The notes under the pieces: model-generated
What the model was told of the DNA's origin: nothing
The model's input: the letters and a program-made list of their open reading frames with translations, nothing else
The model's database searches: none
In this document: in pieces, positions 1-12,249 of the stretch
How positions within the stretch are numbered: the stretch's first letter is position 1
Layout of the letters: each line of letters begins with the position of its first letter
Assembly: GCA_047967505.1 (NCBI GenBank)
Contig: CM106540.1
Direction: 5' to 3' (one strand)
DNA length: 64,000 nt
From: Dipteris shenzhenensis
Lineage: Eukaryota; Polypodiophyta; Polypodiopsida; Gleicheniales
Made by a program: the position numbers and the translations under genes

Positions 1-3000
1 AGCACATGACCAATTCTATGACAAGTGCAGAAGAAAGCAATGATGTGTGGTATGTTGACTCAGGTGCATCAACCCACATGACAGGTCATGCAGAATAGAT
101 GCAGGATGTAAGGAAAATGGAAAGACTAGGATTTGTGGAGACTAGTGATGATACTGCACATCCTATTGTGCAGATTGGTAAAATTCCTTTGTCTATGCAG
201 GATGGGAAAAAGAAATACTTGTCTGATGTATTTCATGTCCCGAACATCATCAAGAACCTAGTTTCTTTGGTCAAATGGTTGAGCAGGGCTTGCAAGTCAG
301 ATTTAATCCTCATGGATGCTTGGTTGAGGATATGAAAAATAACAGTCGCTTGATAGCAAAAGGAAAGAAGAAGGGCAGGATGTTTATGTTGGATGCAGAC
401 ATGCCTGAATTGAGTGCAGCAATGTTTGCACATGGGACCGGTGTAGTTGTAGATATTGATATCTGGCATAAATGCATTGGTCATGTTAATGTACAGTGAC
501 TTAAATCAATGCAGGCCCAAAATATTATTACAGGATTACCTAAATTCAAGGTTGCAAAAATGCATAAGGTATGTGAAGCCTGTCAATTTGGAAAACAAGC
601 AAGGAAACCATTTCCTAGACATGTTCAAGAGAGTAAGAAGCCATTGGAATTAATCCACTTTGATGTGTGGACTACTAAAGCTACATCTATTGGAGGCTGT
701 CATTACTTTGTCACTTTTATTGATGACTACAGCAAAAAAGTTTGGGTGCATTTTATGAAAAAGAAAAGTGAAGTGTTTGGGCATTTCAAAGCTTTTAAAG
801 CTATGGCTGAAAAAGAAACAAGCCTGCAAATAAAATGCCTAAGATCAGATGGTGGGGGAGAGAACCTCTCAAATGAGTTTTCAAGGTTTCTACAGGAGCA
901 TGGCATAAAGCAGCAATATTCATGCAGTCATACCCCACATCAAAATGGACTTGCAGAAAGGAAAAACAGGCATATTAGAGAGGTATCACGGGCCATGATA
1001 AATGAAAAAGACCTACCAGATTATTATTGGGCTGAAGCAGTTGCTATAGCAGTTTACATAATGAACAGGACTCCCACTGTAGTAATACATGGCATGACAC
1101 CAAAGGAGATGTATACTGGTAGGAAACCAGATATTTCTCATTTGAAAATTTTTGGTTGCATTGGCTATGTTCATGTGCCAGATGAGTTGAGGTCCAAGTT
1201 GGATCCAAAAGCTGAGAAGTGCATCTTTATTGTTTACTCTCTGCAGCAGAAAGGGTATAGATGCTATAACCCTTCTACTCGTAAGTTTACAGTGAGCAGA
1301 GATGTTTTTTATGAGATGAGCAGCTGATATAAACCAGTAAATGTGATTGATGATGTAGATGCACAAAATGGTGATGCTGCACAGAATTCATAGTAGCAAT
1401 CACAAAATATTAGTGGACCTATAGTGTCCTCTAGTAGTGGTTCACATACTTTGCCATGGACAGGCAGATTGAGATCAGAAGAATCTTCTCAAAGCAATGC
1501 AGATAGTGGTATGTAGGTATCACGAAAAGAAAAAGAGACGGTAGATCAACCCATGTTTGATGTGAATGCAGGTCACTCTTATGTGGATGGTGAATCCAGT
1601 GGCTCAGAACAGAGCATTGATGATGAGTTGGGTATTCCTTCCGTTGTTACACCTGGAGTAAGGAAGACCAGGGATGTTTTGAGAGCACCTGGAAGTGAGC
1701 CTATTTTGCACAGGTCTACCAGAGCTAGATAACTTGTGGATAGGATGAAATATGATGGATTTATAGCCATTCACTCTGCCTATATGGTCAAAGTGATATA
1801 GGAACTAGAACCCACTTCTTTTGAGCAAGTGATGGGAAAAGAAAAATGGGAGAAAGCCATGGATGAAGAAATGGATGCCTTGGAAGCAAATGCTACATGG
1901 GAATTGGTGCCTTTGCCTAAAGACAAGAATGCAATTGGCTGTAAGTGGGTTTATAAGGTCAAGCACAATGCAGATGGTTCTGTGAACAGATACAAGGCAA
2001 GATTAGTTGTCAAGGCATATGCATAGACATATGGCATTGATTATAAAGAAACATTCAGTCCGGTTGCAAGGATGGCAACCATAAGAGCAATCATTGCTAT
2101 GGCTGCATCAAAGGGATGGTCTTTACATCAGATGGATGTAAAGAATGCCTTCTTGCATGGTGATTTGCAAGAAGAGGTCTTTATGGAGCAGCCACTAGGT
2201 TATGTTCATGCTGTTCATCCTGAGTTTGTTTGTAGGTTGAAGAAAGCCTTGTATGGCTTGAAGCAAGCACCTAGAGCATGGTCTGACAAGATAGGATGGT
2301 ATCTTGTCACTATTGGCTTTCAGATTTCCAAGGTAGATTTCTCACTTTATGTGAGAAAAATAGAGAAAGGTATTATGCTGCTTGTCATTTATGTTGATGA
2401 TTTGATCATCACAGGTGATAGTGATGAAGATATCCTTCATGTGAAAATGCTATTGAAGGAGAAGTTTGAGATGAAGGATTTGGGAGAGCTGCGTTATATC
2501 TTGGGCATTGAGGTGATTAGATCAACAAGTGGGATACGGCTCTTGCAGAGGCAATATCGATTGGACATGCTGTCCAAATATGGGATGACAGGCTGTAAGC
2601 CTATCTCAGTTCCTTTGGAGCAAAATGCAAAGCTAAGCACAGATGCAGGTGAGCTTCTGGAAGATCCTACTATGTACAGACGCATAGTAGGAAGTTTTAT
2701 TTATATGACTATTACCAGGCCAGATTTGAGCTATGCTGTTGGATTGGTAAGTCAGTTTATGTAAGCTCCAAGGAAACTGCATTTAAATGCGGCTAGATGC
2801 ATACTCAGGTATGTGAAGTCCACATTGCAGTATGGACTATTTTATGAGACTGGGGTTCAGATACAGTTGCATGGATACACTGATGCTGATTGGGCTGGTA
2901 GTATTTCTGATAGATGATCTACCAGTGGATATGTGTTCTCTTTTGGGAGTGCTACAGTCACTTGGAGCAGCAAGAAATAGCCTACAGTTGCCTTGTCGAG

Positions 3001-3391
3001 CACAGATGCTGAGTACAGGGGTGCAGCAATGGCTGCATGTGAGGTAGCTTGGTTGCATAAGCTACTTTATGATATGCATCAGTCTACAGATGGGCTAGTT
3101 GTCATTTATTGTGACAACATGAGCAGTATACACTTGGCAAATAACCCAGTCTATCATGCTAGAACAAAGCACATTGAGGTGCATTATCACTATGTGCGGG
3201 AGAAGGTTTTACTAGGTCTTATTGATCTAGTTTATGTCAGCACAGAGGACCAGGTAGCTGACATATTCACGAAGGCATTGGGTGCAGAGAAACTGCACAA
3301 GTTCAGAGACCTGCTTGGTGTGCAAGAATTGGGATTGAGCTTGAGGGGGAGTGTTGAGATATTGAGCTCCACTCGTGATATGCCAGGGTGA
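1..3391 (+). pseudogene. copia pol polyprotein, decayed (protease-integrase-RT-RNase H)
   Basis: Encodes retrotransposition enzymes in virus-like particles. The protease active-site motif DSGAS lies near 57-72. The integrase zinc region (HKCIGH ... CEACQFGK) is at about 465-600 and the integrase core at about 645-1000, with HFDVW, RSDGGGE and GLAERKNR marking the acidic residues. The reverse transcriptase spans about 1850-2760, with the catalytic YVDD at 2390-2401. RNase H is at about 2870-3340 (DAEYRGAA, YCDNMSS, DQVADIFTKAL). In-frame stops occur near 97, 499, 1327, 1393, 1516, 1731, 1799, 2025, 2763 and 2916, so no polyprotein can be made. The catalytic motifs themselves look intact, which suggests decay by point mutation rather than loss of domains. 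Confidence 0.93.
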
Positions 3392-3703
3392 CCGTTGTGC
3401 ATTTATGTCACCGACTTGTTAGCTGCAGATGCGGTTGGTACACTGCCCATGAATAATAGCTGGATGACAGCTATCCTTATGTACTCTAGTTTGTGGCTCA
3501 GTTAGTATGCCACCTTAGTTAGCTGAGTTTGGTTTGAGGCCCACATATAGGGTTCTTCTATTTCTTTGTACAAGAGTTCTTTTGGCTTTCACAACTAAGA
3601 AGAGGAAAACTGTTTTCAGCCTCCACCTTTGTGTGTATTCCCCCATTGTGTATGTGAGAAAGCTGCAAGTGAGACTCCTTCCCTCTCTCCCACTATCTTC
3701 ACA
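3352..3703 (+). repeat. 3' LTR of copia element A (352 bp)
   Basis: Starts TGTTGAGATA immediately after the polypurine tract. It aligns end to end with both 352 bp LTRs of element B in reverse complement. It ends ...CTATCTTCACA where element B has ...CTATCTTAACA, so the terminal CA is kept. Confidence 0.92.
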
Positions 3704-4442
3704 CCTTTTTCATATGGCCCTTCTTGCCACAGTGGTAACACTCAATGTTCCATGCCCTAGATTTGCTACGAGACTTCCCTCTTTCTTGGGACTTCCCCCT
3801 GAACTGTGATTAGCCCCTTTGCACATTTAAGGCTACATCCTGCTTGTTGCCATCCATAGAATTTCGTTTAATCTCCTCGGCGAACAAGCTACCCACAACA
3901 TCATCGAATTTCAGTAGTCCACCAGGTGCAGAGTTACTGATAGCTGTACGGAAGGTATCCCATGAGGATGGCAATGAACATAAGAGAAATATTGCCTTAG
4001 TCTCCGCATCAAAATTCATCTTCTGAGCCTGAAGCTGGCTGAAAATAATATTGAATTCATTCAAGTGAGAAGCAATGGAGACCCCTTCCTTCATCTGCAG
4101 CTCAAACAACCTCTTCATGAGGTAAACTTTATTAGAGGCAGTTTCCTTCTCATAAGTGGCACATAGTTTCTTCCACAAATCTTCCATAGTCTGCTCATTT
4201 ACTACTGTGAAATAAACTGACTCTGCAAGATGAAGTCTAATAGTAGACTTTGCTAATGCATCCAACTCATTCCAATCATCCTCAGACATATTTGCAGGCT
4301 TAGTTTCAATCCCTGCCAAGGGTTTAATCTGCTTCTTTTGAATAAGCACATCCCTCATCTATTCTTTCCATAAAGAAAAGTTTGTCCCATCAAACTTTTT
4401 AATGTTGAAAAACTCCTTTTCAGACATGGAAGAGGATGCCAT
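3704..4442 (-). pseudogene. copia gag (UBN2 type) of element C, 3'-truncated
   Basis: Nucleocapsid/capsid protein of a copia element. The start at 4442 (MASSSMSEKEF) is followed by a KFDGTNFSLWKE motif typical of copia gag N-termini, then an in-frame TAG just before MRDVLIQ. The body at 4358-3810 has the DLWKKL...YLMKRLFELQM pattern of UBN2 gag domains. After another stop, a CCHC zinc knuckle (CYHCGKKGHMKK) runs into the junction with element A at 3704, so the fourth ligand is lost. Two stops plus truncation make it non-functional. Confidence 0.85.
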
Positions 4443-5894
4443 GATGCAAATAAAGCAAAATCCCAAATGCTAGTGCCTATAAGAGACAATCACACCAAAT
4501 ACTAGGTGCACCCAAATGTGTATGCCACAATAGACTAAAATATCACCAAAACTCAAAGCTCAAAGCATCAAAAGATGCAGCTGACTCATGTGCATGTACT
4601 ATGCATCCATATGAGCAAATCTAGCCCAAAAGAAAATGCCAACTGCAATGGCAATCCAAAATGCCAATAAGTGCCAAATGGCTCAAGGATAAACACTGTC
4701 CATGGGCATATGCATCAATAATATCTCATCCAAGAGAGCATAACACTATCAGTGCATCACCTACAATGTGTCAAAGCTGTCCCTTAGCATAATATAGCAT
4801 CCATGTGCAAAGCGTCCATAAAAATAGCATCCCACAAGGCAATTTGGGCCTATCAGCGCATCCAATAAGGATCGCAATGCATCCAAATGGCCTATAAATC
4901 ATCCACTACAACCCAATGCACACCACGAATGAGCGCACATGGCTCAAACTGCAACCAGAGTGATCTGCATAAGGTATGCTCAAGAAATCATGGTCCCACG
5001 GAAAAGACCGCTACTGAAAATAGAACCTGAGATGCCTCAAAACATGGGCGCCATTGCATAATCGGACTCAGCAAGAAAATTTGCAAATATCTCTCTTCTA
5101 TCAAAACTCCAAAATCCCAACCGATGAGTGGGAAATGGGAGTCAACACTTATCCACTGCCATGTGGCATAAATCTAAGGTTTCAAAACCTTAGAATGAAA
5201 AATGCATAACAGAGAGACGAAATCGAATACACAGAGATCTATAACTCTAAAAATACTCCATCGAATCATGCAAGAACTGACAAGTAGGGGTTTTTAGGCG
5301 TCTAGAACGCAATGGGACAGACGGTTTTGGAAACTGTGGTCTCAATCACTCGGTCCAACACACAGATTAAAAAGACGTTTTTGAAAACAGAGCTATTTGT
5401 AAACTCCACCGGAGTGCGAATGATGAGCAACATAGAAGTTTTAGGACCTCTTGAGTCCATCAGAACTGACAAATCTGCAAATGGTTGCTCCAAACTTGAG
5501 TTCCAACACCCGGCCAAAAAAACGTAGGAACTGACACAGTGAGTCAGAAATCCAATGAAATGATCCCAGATTCAAGAATGAAGGTGTTTCCAAGCTCTTG
5601 AAGTGAAGTGGATACCAAAAGCAAGCAATAGTTGCCTCTACAAGTCAATACAGAGTCTCTGTCATCAAATGGAATAGGGAAAAGCTCAAAAAACGACTTT
5701 TTCTTTGAAAACACTTAGCAGGCTCTCAAAACCACTTTGCAAAACCAAAGTGACTTTTCCAAAGGTTCTTCCAAGGTCTCTGCACACTCGGATGTAAGTA
5801 AAGCCACCCACAAAGCTTTCCACGGAGCTTCTCCTTCCTCCCACAGAGCTGCTGAGCTTCTAGGCATTCACGCACGCTCAGCTAGATCACCCGG
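4443..5894 (-). other. untranslated leader of copia element C
   Basis: About 1.45 kb between gag and the primer-binding site. Short open frames exist but none has recognisable domains. The repeated words CCAAATGC and GCATCC give a low-complexity feel at 4450-4900. No gene is supported. Confidence 0.6.
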
Positions 5895-5906
5895 GCTCTG
5901 ATACCA
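5895..5906 (-). other. primer-binding site of copia C (initiator tRNA-Met)
   Basis: Plus-strand GCTCTGATACCA is the complement of TGGTATCAGAGC, the standard copia PBS. It lies 2 nt from the TGAGAG edge of the adjacent LTR. Confidence 0.85.
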
Positions 5907-6078
5907 GCTGAGAGTGCTCTCAACAAAAGCAAGAACGGAAGAGGGAGAGAGAGAGACAAAGAGCCACACAAGTTTTGGTGGGTGCAGAACCCCCTAATCT
6001 TCTTTTTCATTCATTTATATATGTGTTTGAGTATTGTACATAACCGAGGTAAAGACACAGTGACCTTTAACCCCCACA

Positions 6079-7300
6079 AGAAGAGGAAGAAGAGCCTGAA
6101 GAACCATAATGGCAATGGCCATTCCCGAAGTGGATAAAGCAGCTTTTGGATGGCAGATAACCTCCAACCATTGAGGAGGAACCATCCGAACACCGCCGGT
6201 CCAAGAGATTAGAGGAGCAAAGAAGGGTGCAGGAACACTTGGTCAACTATGCTTTGATGACAAAGGTGATCCATGCTGAAGAACCCAAGTGTCTTGAAGA
6301 GGCATAGGGTGATGATAGGTGAATGGAGGCTATGCAGTCGGAGTATGGCTCCATAATGAAGAACAACACTTGGGACCTTGTGGATCGACCACCAAAACAC
6401 AAGGTCATCAGCACCAAGTGGGTATACAAGACCAAGTACAAGTCCGATGGCACGTTGGATAAGTACAAGGCTCGGCTCATGGCAAAAGGATTCGCAGAGA
6501 TACATGGTTTTGATTATCACGATACTTTTGCTCCCATAGCTCGACTAACCACAATTCGCAGTGTTTTGGCTATAGCAGCACAAGAAAGTTGGCCCATGTT
6601 TCAGATGGATGTAAAATCCGCCTTTCTGAATGGAGATCTCAAGGAGAAGGTATACGTGGAACAACCACCAGGTTTTGTGATCCCCGGTTCAGAAGGTAAA
6701 GTCTGTAAATTGAAGAAGGCACTTTAGGGGCTGAAATAGGCCCCACAGGCATGGTACCAGCGGATTGATGCCTACTTTCTACAAAACGGGTTCAGGAGGA
6801 GCCCATCTGATGCAAATTTATATAACTAGAGAGAAGGAGGAAAGTGTATGATCGTGGTCCTTTATGTGGACAACCTTGTCATAACAGGGAACCATGAAGA
6901 GAAGATCTCGCAGACAAAGCATTTGCTAGGAAGAGAGTTTGAAATGACAAACCTCAGACTGATGCATTTCTGTTTGGGGATTGAAGTTTGGCAAGAGCCA
7001 AAACAGATCTTCATCTCACAGTTGAAGTATGCTGGAAAGATACTGACGCATTTGGCATGGCTAAGTGCAAGACAGTTGGGAAGGTTGACCTGAAGCTCTC
7101 AAACGAGGATTCATCACCATTGGTGGACGAAGCGAAGTACAGAAGGCTTGTGGGCAGTTTGATTTACTTGGGCAACACGCGGTCGGACATCAGCTTTACG
7201 ATTGGTGTACTAAGTAGGTTTTCCAATAAGCTTCGAGAGAACCATTGAAGGGCAGGGATGCGGGTGCTGAAATACATCAAAGGTTGAGCACAGATGTTGT
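6079..7300 (+). pseudogene. copia reverse transcriptase fragment D
   Basis: Encodes the C-terminal linker and RVT_2 domain of a copia family different from A and B. Motifs visible: KWVYKTKYKSDGTLDKYKAR, FQMDVKSAFLNGDL, VEQPPGF, then after two stops near 6726-6740 the catalytic YVDN (normally YVDD) near 6864, and GSLIYLGNTRSDI near 7155. A frameshift occurs near 7040-7060 and further stops are present. The fragment ends at about 7300 within the stretch that links RT to RNase H. No LTR was found on either side. The Asp to Asn change in YVDD would itself abolish activity. Confidence 0.9.
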
Positions 7301-7309
7301 ATTGTTTTC

Positions 7310-8275
7310 TTACAAAACATATCCGATGGGCACCATAATTTCCACACATGGATATGTAGATGGGGTTGCATTGTGTGAAAGTGGCACGTCCATCCGATAA
7401 GTACTTGTTTTGTTAACACACATGGGAGCATGTTTTTTTACGGTTGTGCATAACACTAGGGGATTATGCAAATAATATTTGATGGACAAGATAATTTGTA
7501 GGTGCCTCAAGGTAGGTGGTATTGAGGCCTATGCATAGTGGCGAACCCATCTGATACATACTTGTTCGAATAACACACCTAGGAGTGTGCTTTTTGACAG
7601 TAGTGCATGACACTAAGGCAAAAATGGTATTTAATATGGTGGATCTTCCATGCAAAGCATATTCAATGGGGAAAATACTTTGCATGCACCTGAACGTAGG
7701 TAGTATTGAGTTTCTTGCAAAGTGACGCTCCCATCCAATGAGTACTTGTGTTTGGATAACACACCTAGGAGCGTATCTTTTTATGGTTGTGCATGACACT
7801 TGGGAAAAAAGGGTGTTTAATGCATGACCGACCAAGAAAAGAATATCCAATGGGTACAATACTTTGCACATGCCACAATGTAGGTGGTATTGATTTGTGT
7901 GCAAAATCCAATAAGTACTTGTTTGAATAACACACCTGGGAGCATGTTTTTTGATGGTTGTGCATAACACTAGGGGGAAAACAGTGTATAATGCATGATC
8001 GACCATGCAAATCACATCCGATGGATAAGATACTTTTCATGCACCTCAATGTAGGTGGTATTGAGACCCACACAAAGTGGTGCACCCAGCAGATAAGTAC
8101 TTGTTCGAATAACACACCTCGAAACGTGTTTTTTTACAGTTGTGCATTAAATTGAGGCAAAAACAATGTTTAATGCTTGATCGACCATGCAAAGCATATT
8201 CAATGGGCACAAAACTTTGCATGCGCCTCAAACTAGGTGGTATTGAGTTGCATGCAAAGTGGTGCTCACTTTCTA
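7310..8275. repeat. tandem array of 157-186 bp units, five to six diverged copies
   Basis: The landmark AACACACCTAGGAG recurs at 7415, 7572, 7758, 7929 and 8111, giving spacings of 157, 186, 171 and 182 bp. Each unit also carries a TTGTGCATAACACT-like word, a CATGCAAAGCATAT-like word and CTCAATGTAGGTGGTATTGAG. Open frames across it merely reflect the repeat. A lone related unit lies at about 11355-11540. Confidence 0.9.
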
Positions 8276-8399
8276 AAGACACATTTATGTGGAGTGTTAG
8301 TGTATCGAATTAAGTTTTTTGCAGATATATGGATTGATTGCTTGCATCTACATGATAGCAATTAAGTTGTAACATCGATTATGAAGGCAATTTGCAATG

Positions 8400-9572
8400 T
8401 ACATGCAGAAAAGTCTCACCTACCACTGCTTTGAGAATACAAGCTGATAATTGCTAGCGAGAAAATAAGAATGTAATCATGTTCGCATTATGATCAATGC
8501 TAGTTGTTCATCGAATCTTCAATGAGGTCAAATGTGGGTTTTTGTATGTTGGGCATACACATGAGGATATTGGTCAAGTTTTTAGCACATTAATCTTAAG
8601 AGAGCTTAAATGCAATGATGTGGACACAATAGATGACTTGGTAAGAAGATGTGGGAGGCAAGTTTGTGGTCATAAGGAAAGTATAGTATGTGAGAGGTTT
8701 GAAAGAATGTATGATTGGAAGAGTTTCATTCTACCTTTCATACATACGGGTGGTGATGCATTGACAGGTCATACCAATCCACACTACTTTCATTGTTTTA
8801 AAAAGGATTAAAACCAGTAATGCAATGGCAACAATATTCTCATGATACAAAATGGGAACCTGAAGAATCTTAGAGTCTCAACTTCAATTCCCAACTAAAG
8901 GAAATGTATCCAACATGGGCTCCTATACAAGAATTCAATGAGAGTTCTAAGTGTGAAAAAGAAGGATTAAAAGCATTTATTACATACAAAGAGGAAATCC
9001 TTTGGAGATATCTTGATTCAAAGCCAAGGCTTGGAGAGAACATATTACCACTGTTATTAACAAGACAAAAATTAATAAAGGACCTTGAGAGAATGCGAGG
9101 CTCAAAGCATGTTGAGGAAGAATGCAATTTATTTTGGCCAAATCTTCATAACGATTTGCGCCCAGCTCCAATCTTTGAAAATGAATTTGTATCAGTACTC
9201 CCACACCCATATTGTGGACCGAAGAAGAGAGAGTTCATGCCATAAGTAGATATAGAGGTCGATTGTTTTGTTGTGGTTCGGCCATCGGATGATGAATATG
9301 AGAATGTGAAGTTTTGGTAGTTGATGTGCAAAGAGATGATCAAGGGAGAGCTACAATATTTACAGCAGTATGGTATGAGTCAAAGGGCAAGAAGGAGAAT
9401 ATGGATAACAACACATTGTATACTAATTTTATAACGAAGGATTGGGTCCCAAATGATGAACCGGTCTCACAAGTTTCGATGGAGACAATCATAGTGTCTT
9501 GGCATTCAAGGGCAAAAAAGTCAAAGAAGCACATTGGATATGAGGTAGAAGGAAAAATAAAAATACCATAGC
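8400..9572 (+). pseudogene. DUF7869-like domain protein, decayed
   Basis: A coding relic whose first part carries FLYVGHTHEDIGQVF near 8535-8580. This matches the conserved GHTHEDID signature I associate with the DUF7869 family, which is abundant in plants and of unknown function. It is preceded near 8435-8465 by LRIQADNC and RENKN-like residues expected just upstream in that family. The frame continues to 8811, then from about 8885 to 9245 (MYPTWAPIQEF...YCGPKKREFMP), and after a stop and a frameshift near 9320 into FTAVWYESKGK and IIVSWHSRAKKSK up to 9571. Stops and frameshifts exclude a functional product. An intron-containing gene is an alternative for some breaks. Confidence 0.6.
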
Positions 9573-9764
9573 AAAGTATATTGCATATACACAAATTTTA
9601 AAGGATGCTCGCCATGGAGGAAGTAGAAGGAGACAATGCAAATGAAGAATTTCCATGATAAACGCTTTGTATTGAAGTCCATTGAAGGGATGGGTACTAG
9701 GCAAAAAGCCAATCAATTATTGTGTAGACTAGGTGTAGCACTGAGTCATCACCTCCTCTATCAA

Positions 9765-9890
9765 ATGAGAGTCAATGTAGATGTCACCCAAGGGGCAAGT
9801 CATGGCAAGACAACAAGAGTTAATCTAGATGGCACCTGGCAAGCAACAAGCAATAAGACAACAAGGAGTCAATGTAGATGGCACCAAAGG
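9765..9890. repeat. short tandem repeat, ~47 bp period
   Basis: Three imperfect copies of GAGTCAATGTAGATGGCACC-like sequence start near 9768, 9815 and 9862, linked by GGCAAG/ACAACAAG words. Confidence 0.65.
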
Positions 9891-10261
9891 CTCTTTAAGA
9901 GCAACAATTTTGTAAACATATGATATATCATTTTATACAAAGACTCTAGCTAAGAGCAACATTTATTGTAAACATATGATAGCTATGATTGCTATAATTC
10001 TTTGGTTCAATACAAAACTTGGGTCTTCTGGCATGTATTTTTTCTATTAGAAAGTTTGAAATTTGTGCATAATATTTAAGTCTTCTTTCATGGACTTATA
10101 TTATCACCTTAAGGAAAAATGTTAAAAATAAATAAATTAATAAATAACTTAGGAAAAACTAGAATTTCTAAAATAGGATTCTTTCAAACAAAATTCTTGC
10201 ATGTTAGTGCAAAAGTATAGATTGAAAAAATAAGATTTTTATGTGAAAATGATAGTGCCAC

Positions 10262-10400
10262 AAAGTGAACTTTTGATTTAGGAAGGATATTTTCACAAAG
10301 TAAACTTTTGATTCGGGAATGATATTTTCGAAAAGCAAACTTTTGATTTGGAAATGATATTTTCAAAAAGTAAACTTTTCATTTGGAAAGGGTTTTTGGG
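10262..10400. repeat. 35 bp minisatellite, four copies
   Basis: AAAGTAAACTTTTGATT-type units begin at 10262, 10297, 10332 and 10367, an exact 35 bp period, with variable bases after GATT. Confidence 0.9.
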
Positions 10401-11354
10401 CTTCGTCCAAAAACAACAGAAAAAGTCCAAAATTAATGAAATAGGTGTTAATCAAGCTAACTTCACTTAACATACCTACCATCAATCACTTTTTTGAATC
10501 ATAAGAAACACACTATACAAATTAATTTTAAAATCCCCTACTACAATGGGGAGTGGCACTCAAAATTATACATTTGAAGTCATAACTTTATTTATGTATA
10601 ATTTCATAAAATTTTGAGCTCCCTAGAGTTAAGCATGAGATTAATCAAAAATCTCAGACAGTTGTAATCCATTAATCTAGAGTAAATAGAAGTTAGTCAT
10701 TAACTATTGAGATGCATAAATCAAGACCATCCTCCATATAAACTTTAAGCAATGTGAAATAAAATTTACCTATGCTAGACATGACTTTCTCACATAAAAG
10801 AAATGATTCTTACAACAAGTAATAACCTCAAAACAATAAGTTATCCAAATATAGGTTGGATATAAGGCCACTCATTGGCCTAGTTAAGGTGTTGATTGAG
10901 TACTGAATTGTACTATCTTGCATATATTGGCGACAATAGTACATGGTATTTACATTTGATGCAATATCGAATGGCTTCATGTTCGAATAGATAAAACCTC
11001 CGTATTATTATCATTCTAACAAACATAAAATGTTTACACTAGATTGTACTTGGTTGCATGTCTTCTTTTGGTGCTTAATTTTATAGGTCTATCCAAAATT
11101 TAAAAATTATATTTAATATGTTGGTGAAATTTTCCACATATATATATTTATTGGATAAAACTTTGGTCAAATTTCACGGAATTTATTTATAATTTTGTAA
11201 TCTTAAAGGCTGAACCTAGCTTTTTTTTTTTTTTTAATTTCAAATTGTGGCAAATATACTGAGCTTTTATTTTTATAAGAGAATATAAACTTTCACAATC
11301 CATATAAGACTCTTTCGTATTAACGATAATGTGAAAAAATCATCCCTGCTCAAC
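10401..11354. other. AT-rich intergenic stretch, no gene seen
   Basis: No open frame with recognisable content on either strand. It contains a poly-T run at about 11221-11236 and otherwise looks like unconstrained AT-rich DNA. Confidence 0.6.
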
Positions 11355-11540
11355 ATAGGTTGGATTGATGTGCATGAAAAGTATCGTGCCCATTAGGTAT
11401 GAGCGCATTGGAATAACACACCTCGGATTCTATTTTTGTTGGTTGTGCATAACACTTGGTGAAGAATGGGGTTTAGGGTGACTTCGACCATCCAAAGCAT
11501 ATCCACCAATGGGCATGATACTTTGCACATGCCTCAACAT
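11355..11540. repeat. solitary unit of the 7.3-8.3 kb tandem repeat
   Basis: Contains AATAACACACCTCGGATT at 11412, GGTTGTGCATAACACTTGG, a TTCGACCATCCAAAGCATATCC-like word and CATGATACTTTGCACATGCC in the same order as the array units at 7310-8275. Confidence 0.8.
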
Positions 11541-11889
11541 ATATTGCACGATGTTCCAACCATTGGGGTGGTTTAGGAAAATCACATTAAATTCAACCGA
11601 GTGCAGTTTAGAAATTAAACAATTAAACTATTCCAAAGCTTATTCACAGACCCACAAGACTGGTAAAATATATTGTTATTCAACCACACTGGTTTAGAAC
11701 AATCACATAACTTGTATTTGAGCTAAACCATCATGGTGATATATTGGATGATGTTCTAACCACCTGGTTGGTTTAGGGCAATCACTTTAAGTCAAAAGCC
11801 AAGCCAATTTAGACATTAGGTTAAACAATTAAACTATTCCAAAACATATTCATAGGCAACCACTAAGCTAGTTTAGGCAACCATTGACT

Positions 11890-12130
11890 TGAGTTGTATC
11901 AAGCATGTGTATGATGTGCTCGTCCCACCACTTGCATCTCGTCTACTTTTTTGCAGATGTCATTATTTGGAGAAACTCTCATATTCTTGTGCCAAAACTT
12001 TTTCACTTGATCAATAGCTTTTGCACTTAGGCTGTCTCTCATTTTCTTGTATTCTGCTGAAGCTCAAAGACTTCTTGGATCAGGATGATCCTGCATTGCT
12101 TCCGCTTTGTGTCCAATTGTTGGAGCCATG
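11890..12130 (-). pseudogene. unrecognised coding-like relic
   Basis: The minus strand gives a lysine/serine-rich reading frame with EYKKMRDSLSAKAIDQVKKF followed by WHKNMRVSPNNDICKKVDE. It has balanced amino-acid composition and only one early stop, unlike the neighbouring AT-rich DNA. No family is recognised with confidence. It may be a fragment of a larger transposon or host protein. Confidence 0.35.
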
Positions 12131-12249
12131 TTGGCCCTTCGCATTGACAACATCTTCGACATTGTGCACCCAAGCTCTAATCTCAGCTGTGCATGGCTTT
12201 CACTTTCTATATGCCATTTCTTAAGTTAGAGAGCATCGTCTCCTGGGCA

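Larger units (their letters stand above)
1..3703 (+). mobile_element. Ty1/copia retrotransposon A, 5'-truncated by the window edge
   Basis: The element enters at the protease and ends with a complete 3' LTR. Domain order protease, GAG-pre-integrase, integrase, reverse transcriptase, RNase H is the copia order. It belongs to the same family as the minus-strand element at 20828-25785: proteins and LTRs are close throughout. A polypurine tract (TTGAGGGGGAG) sits just before the LTR at 3341-3351. Its 3' end directly abuts an opposite-strand copia gag at 3704, so it probably inserted into that gag. The target duplication cannot be checked because the 5' end lies outside the window. Confidence 0.95.
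3704..6078 (-). mobile_element. Ty1/copia element C: gag, long leader, primer-binding site and short 5' LTR
   Basis: Read on the minus strand: a probable 5' LTR at 5909-6078 (TGTGGGGG...CTCTCA), a primer-binding site at 5895-5906 matching TGGTATCAGAGC, a leader of about 1.45 kb without recognisable coding content, then gag from 4442. Its pol is missing where element A begins at 3703. The outer LTR edge is inferred only from a TG...CA boundary next to an unrelated plus-strand RT fragment. Confidence 0.75.

Noticed and set aside
7464-8282. Several 60-180 residue minus-strand frames with HAPRCVIQTSTY-like repeats
   Set aside because: Frames created by the tandem array; the repetition follows the DNA unit, and unit lengths are not multiples of three.
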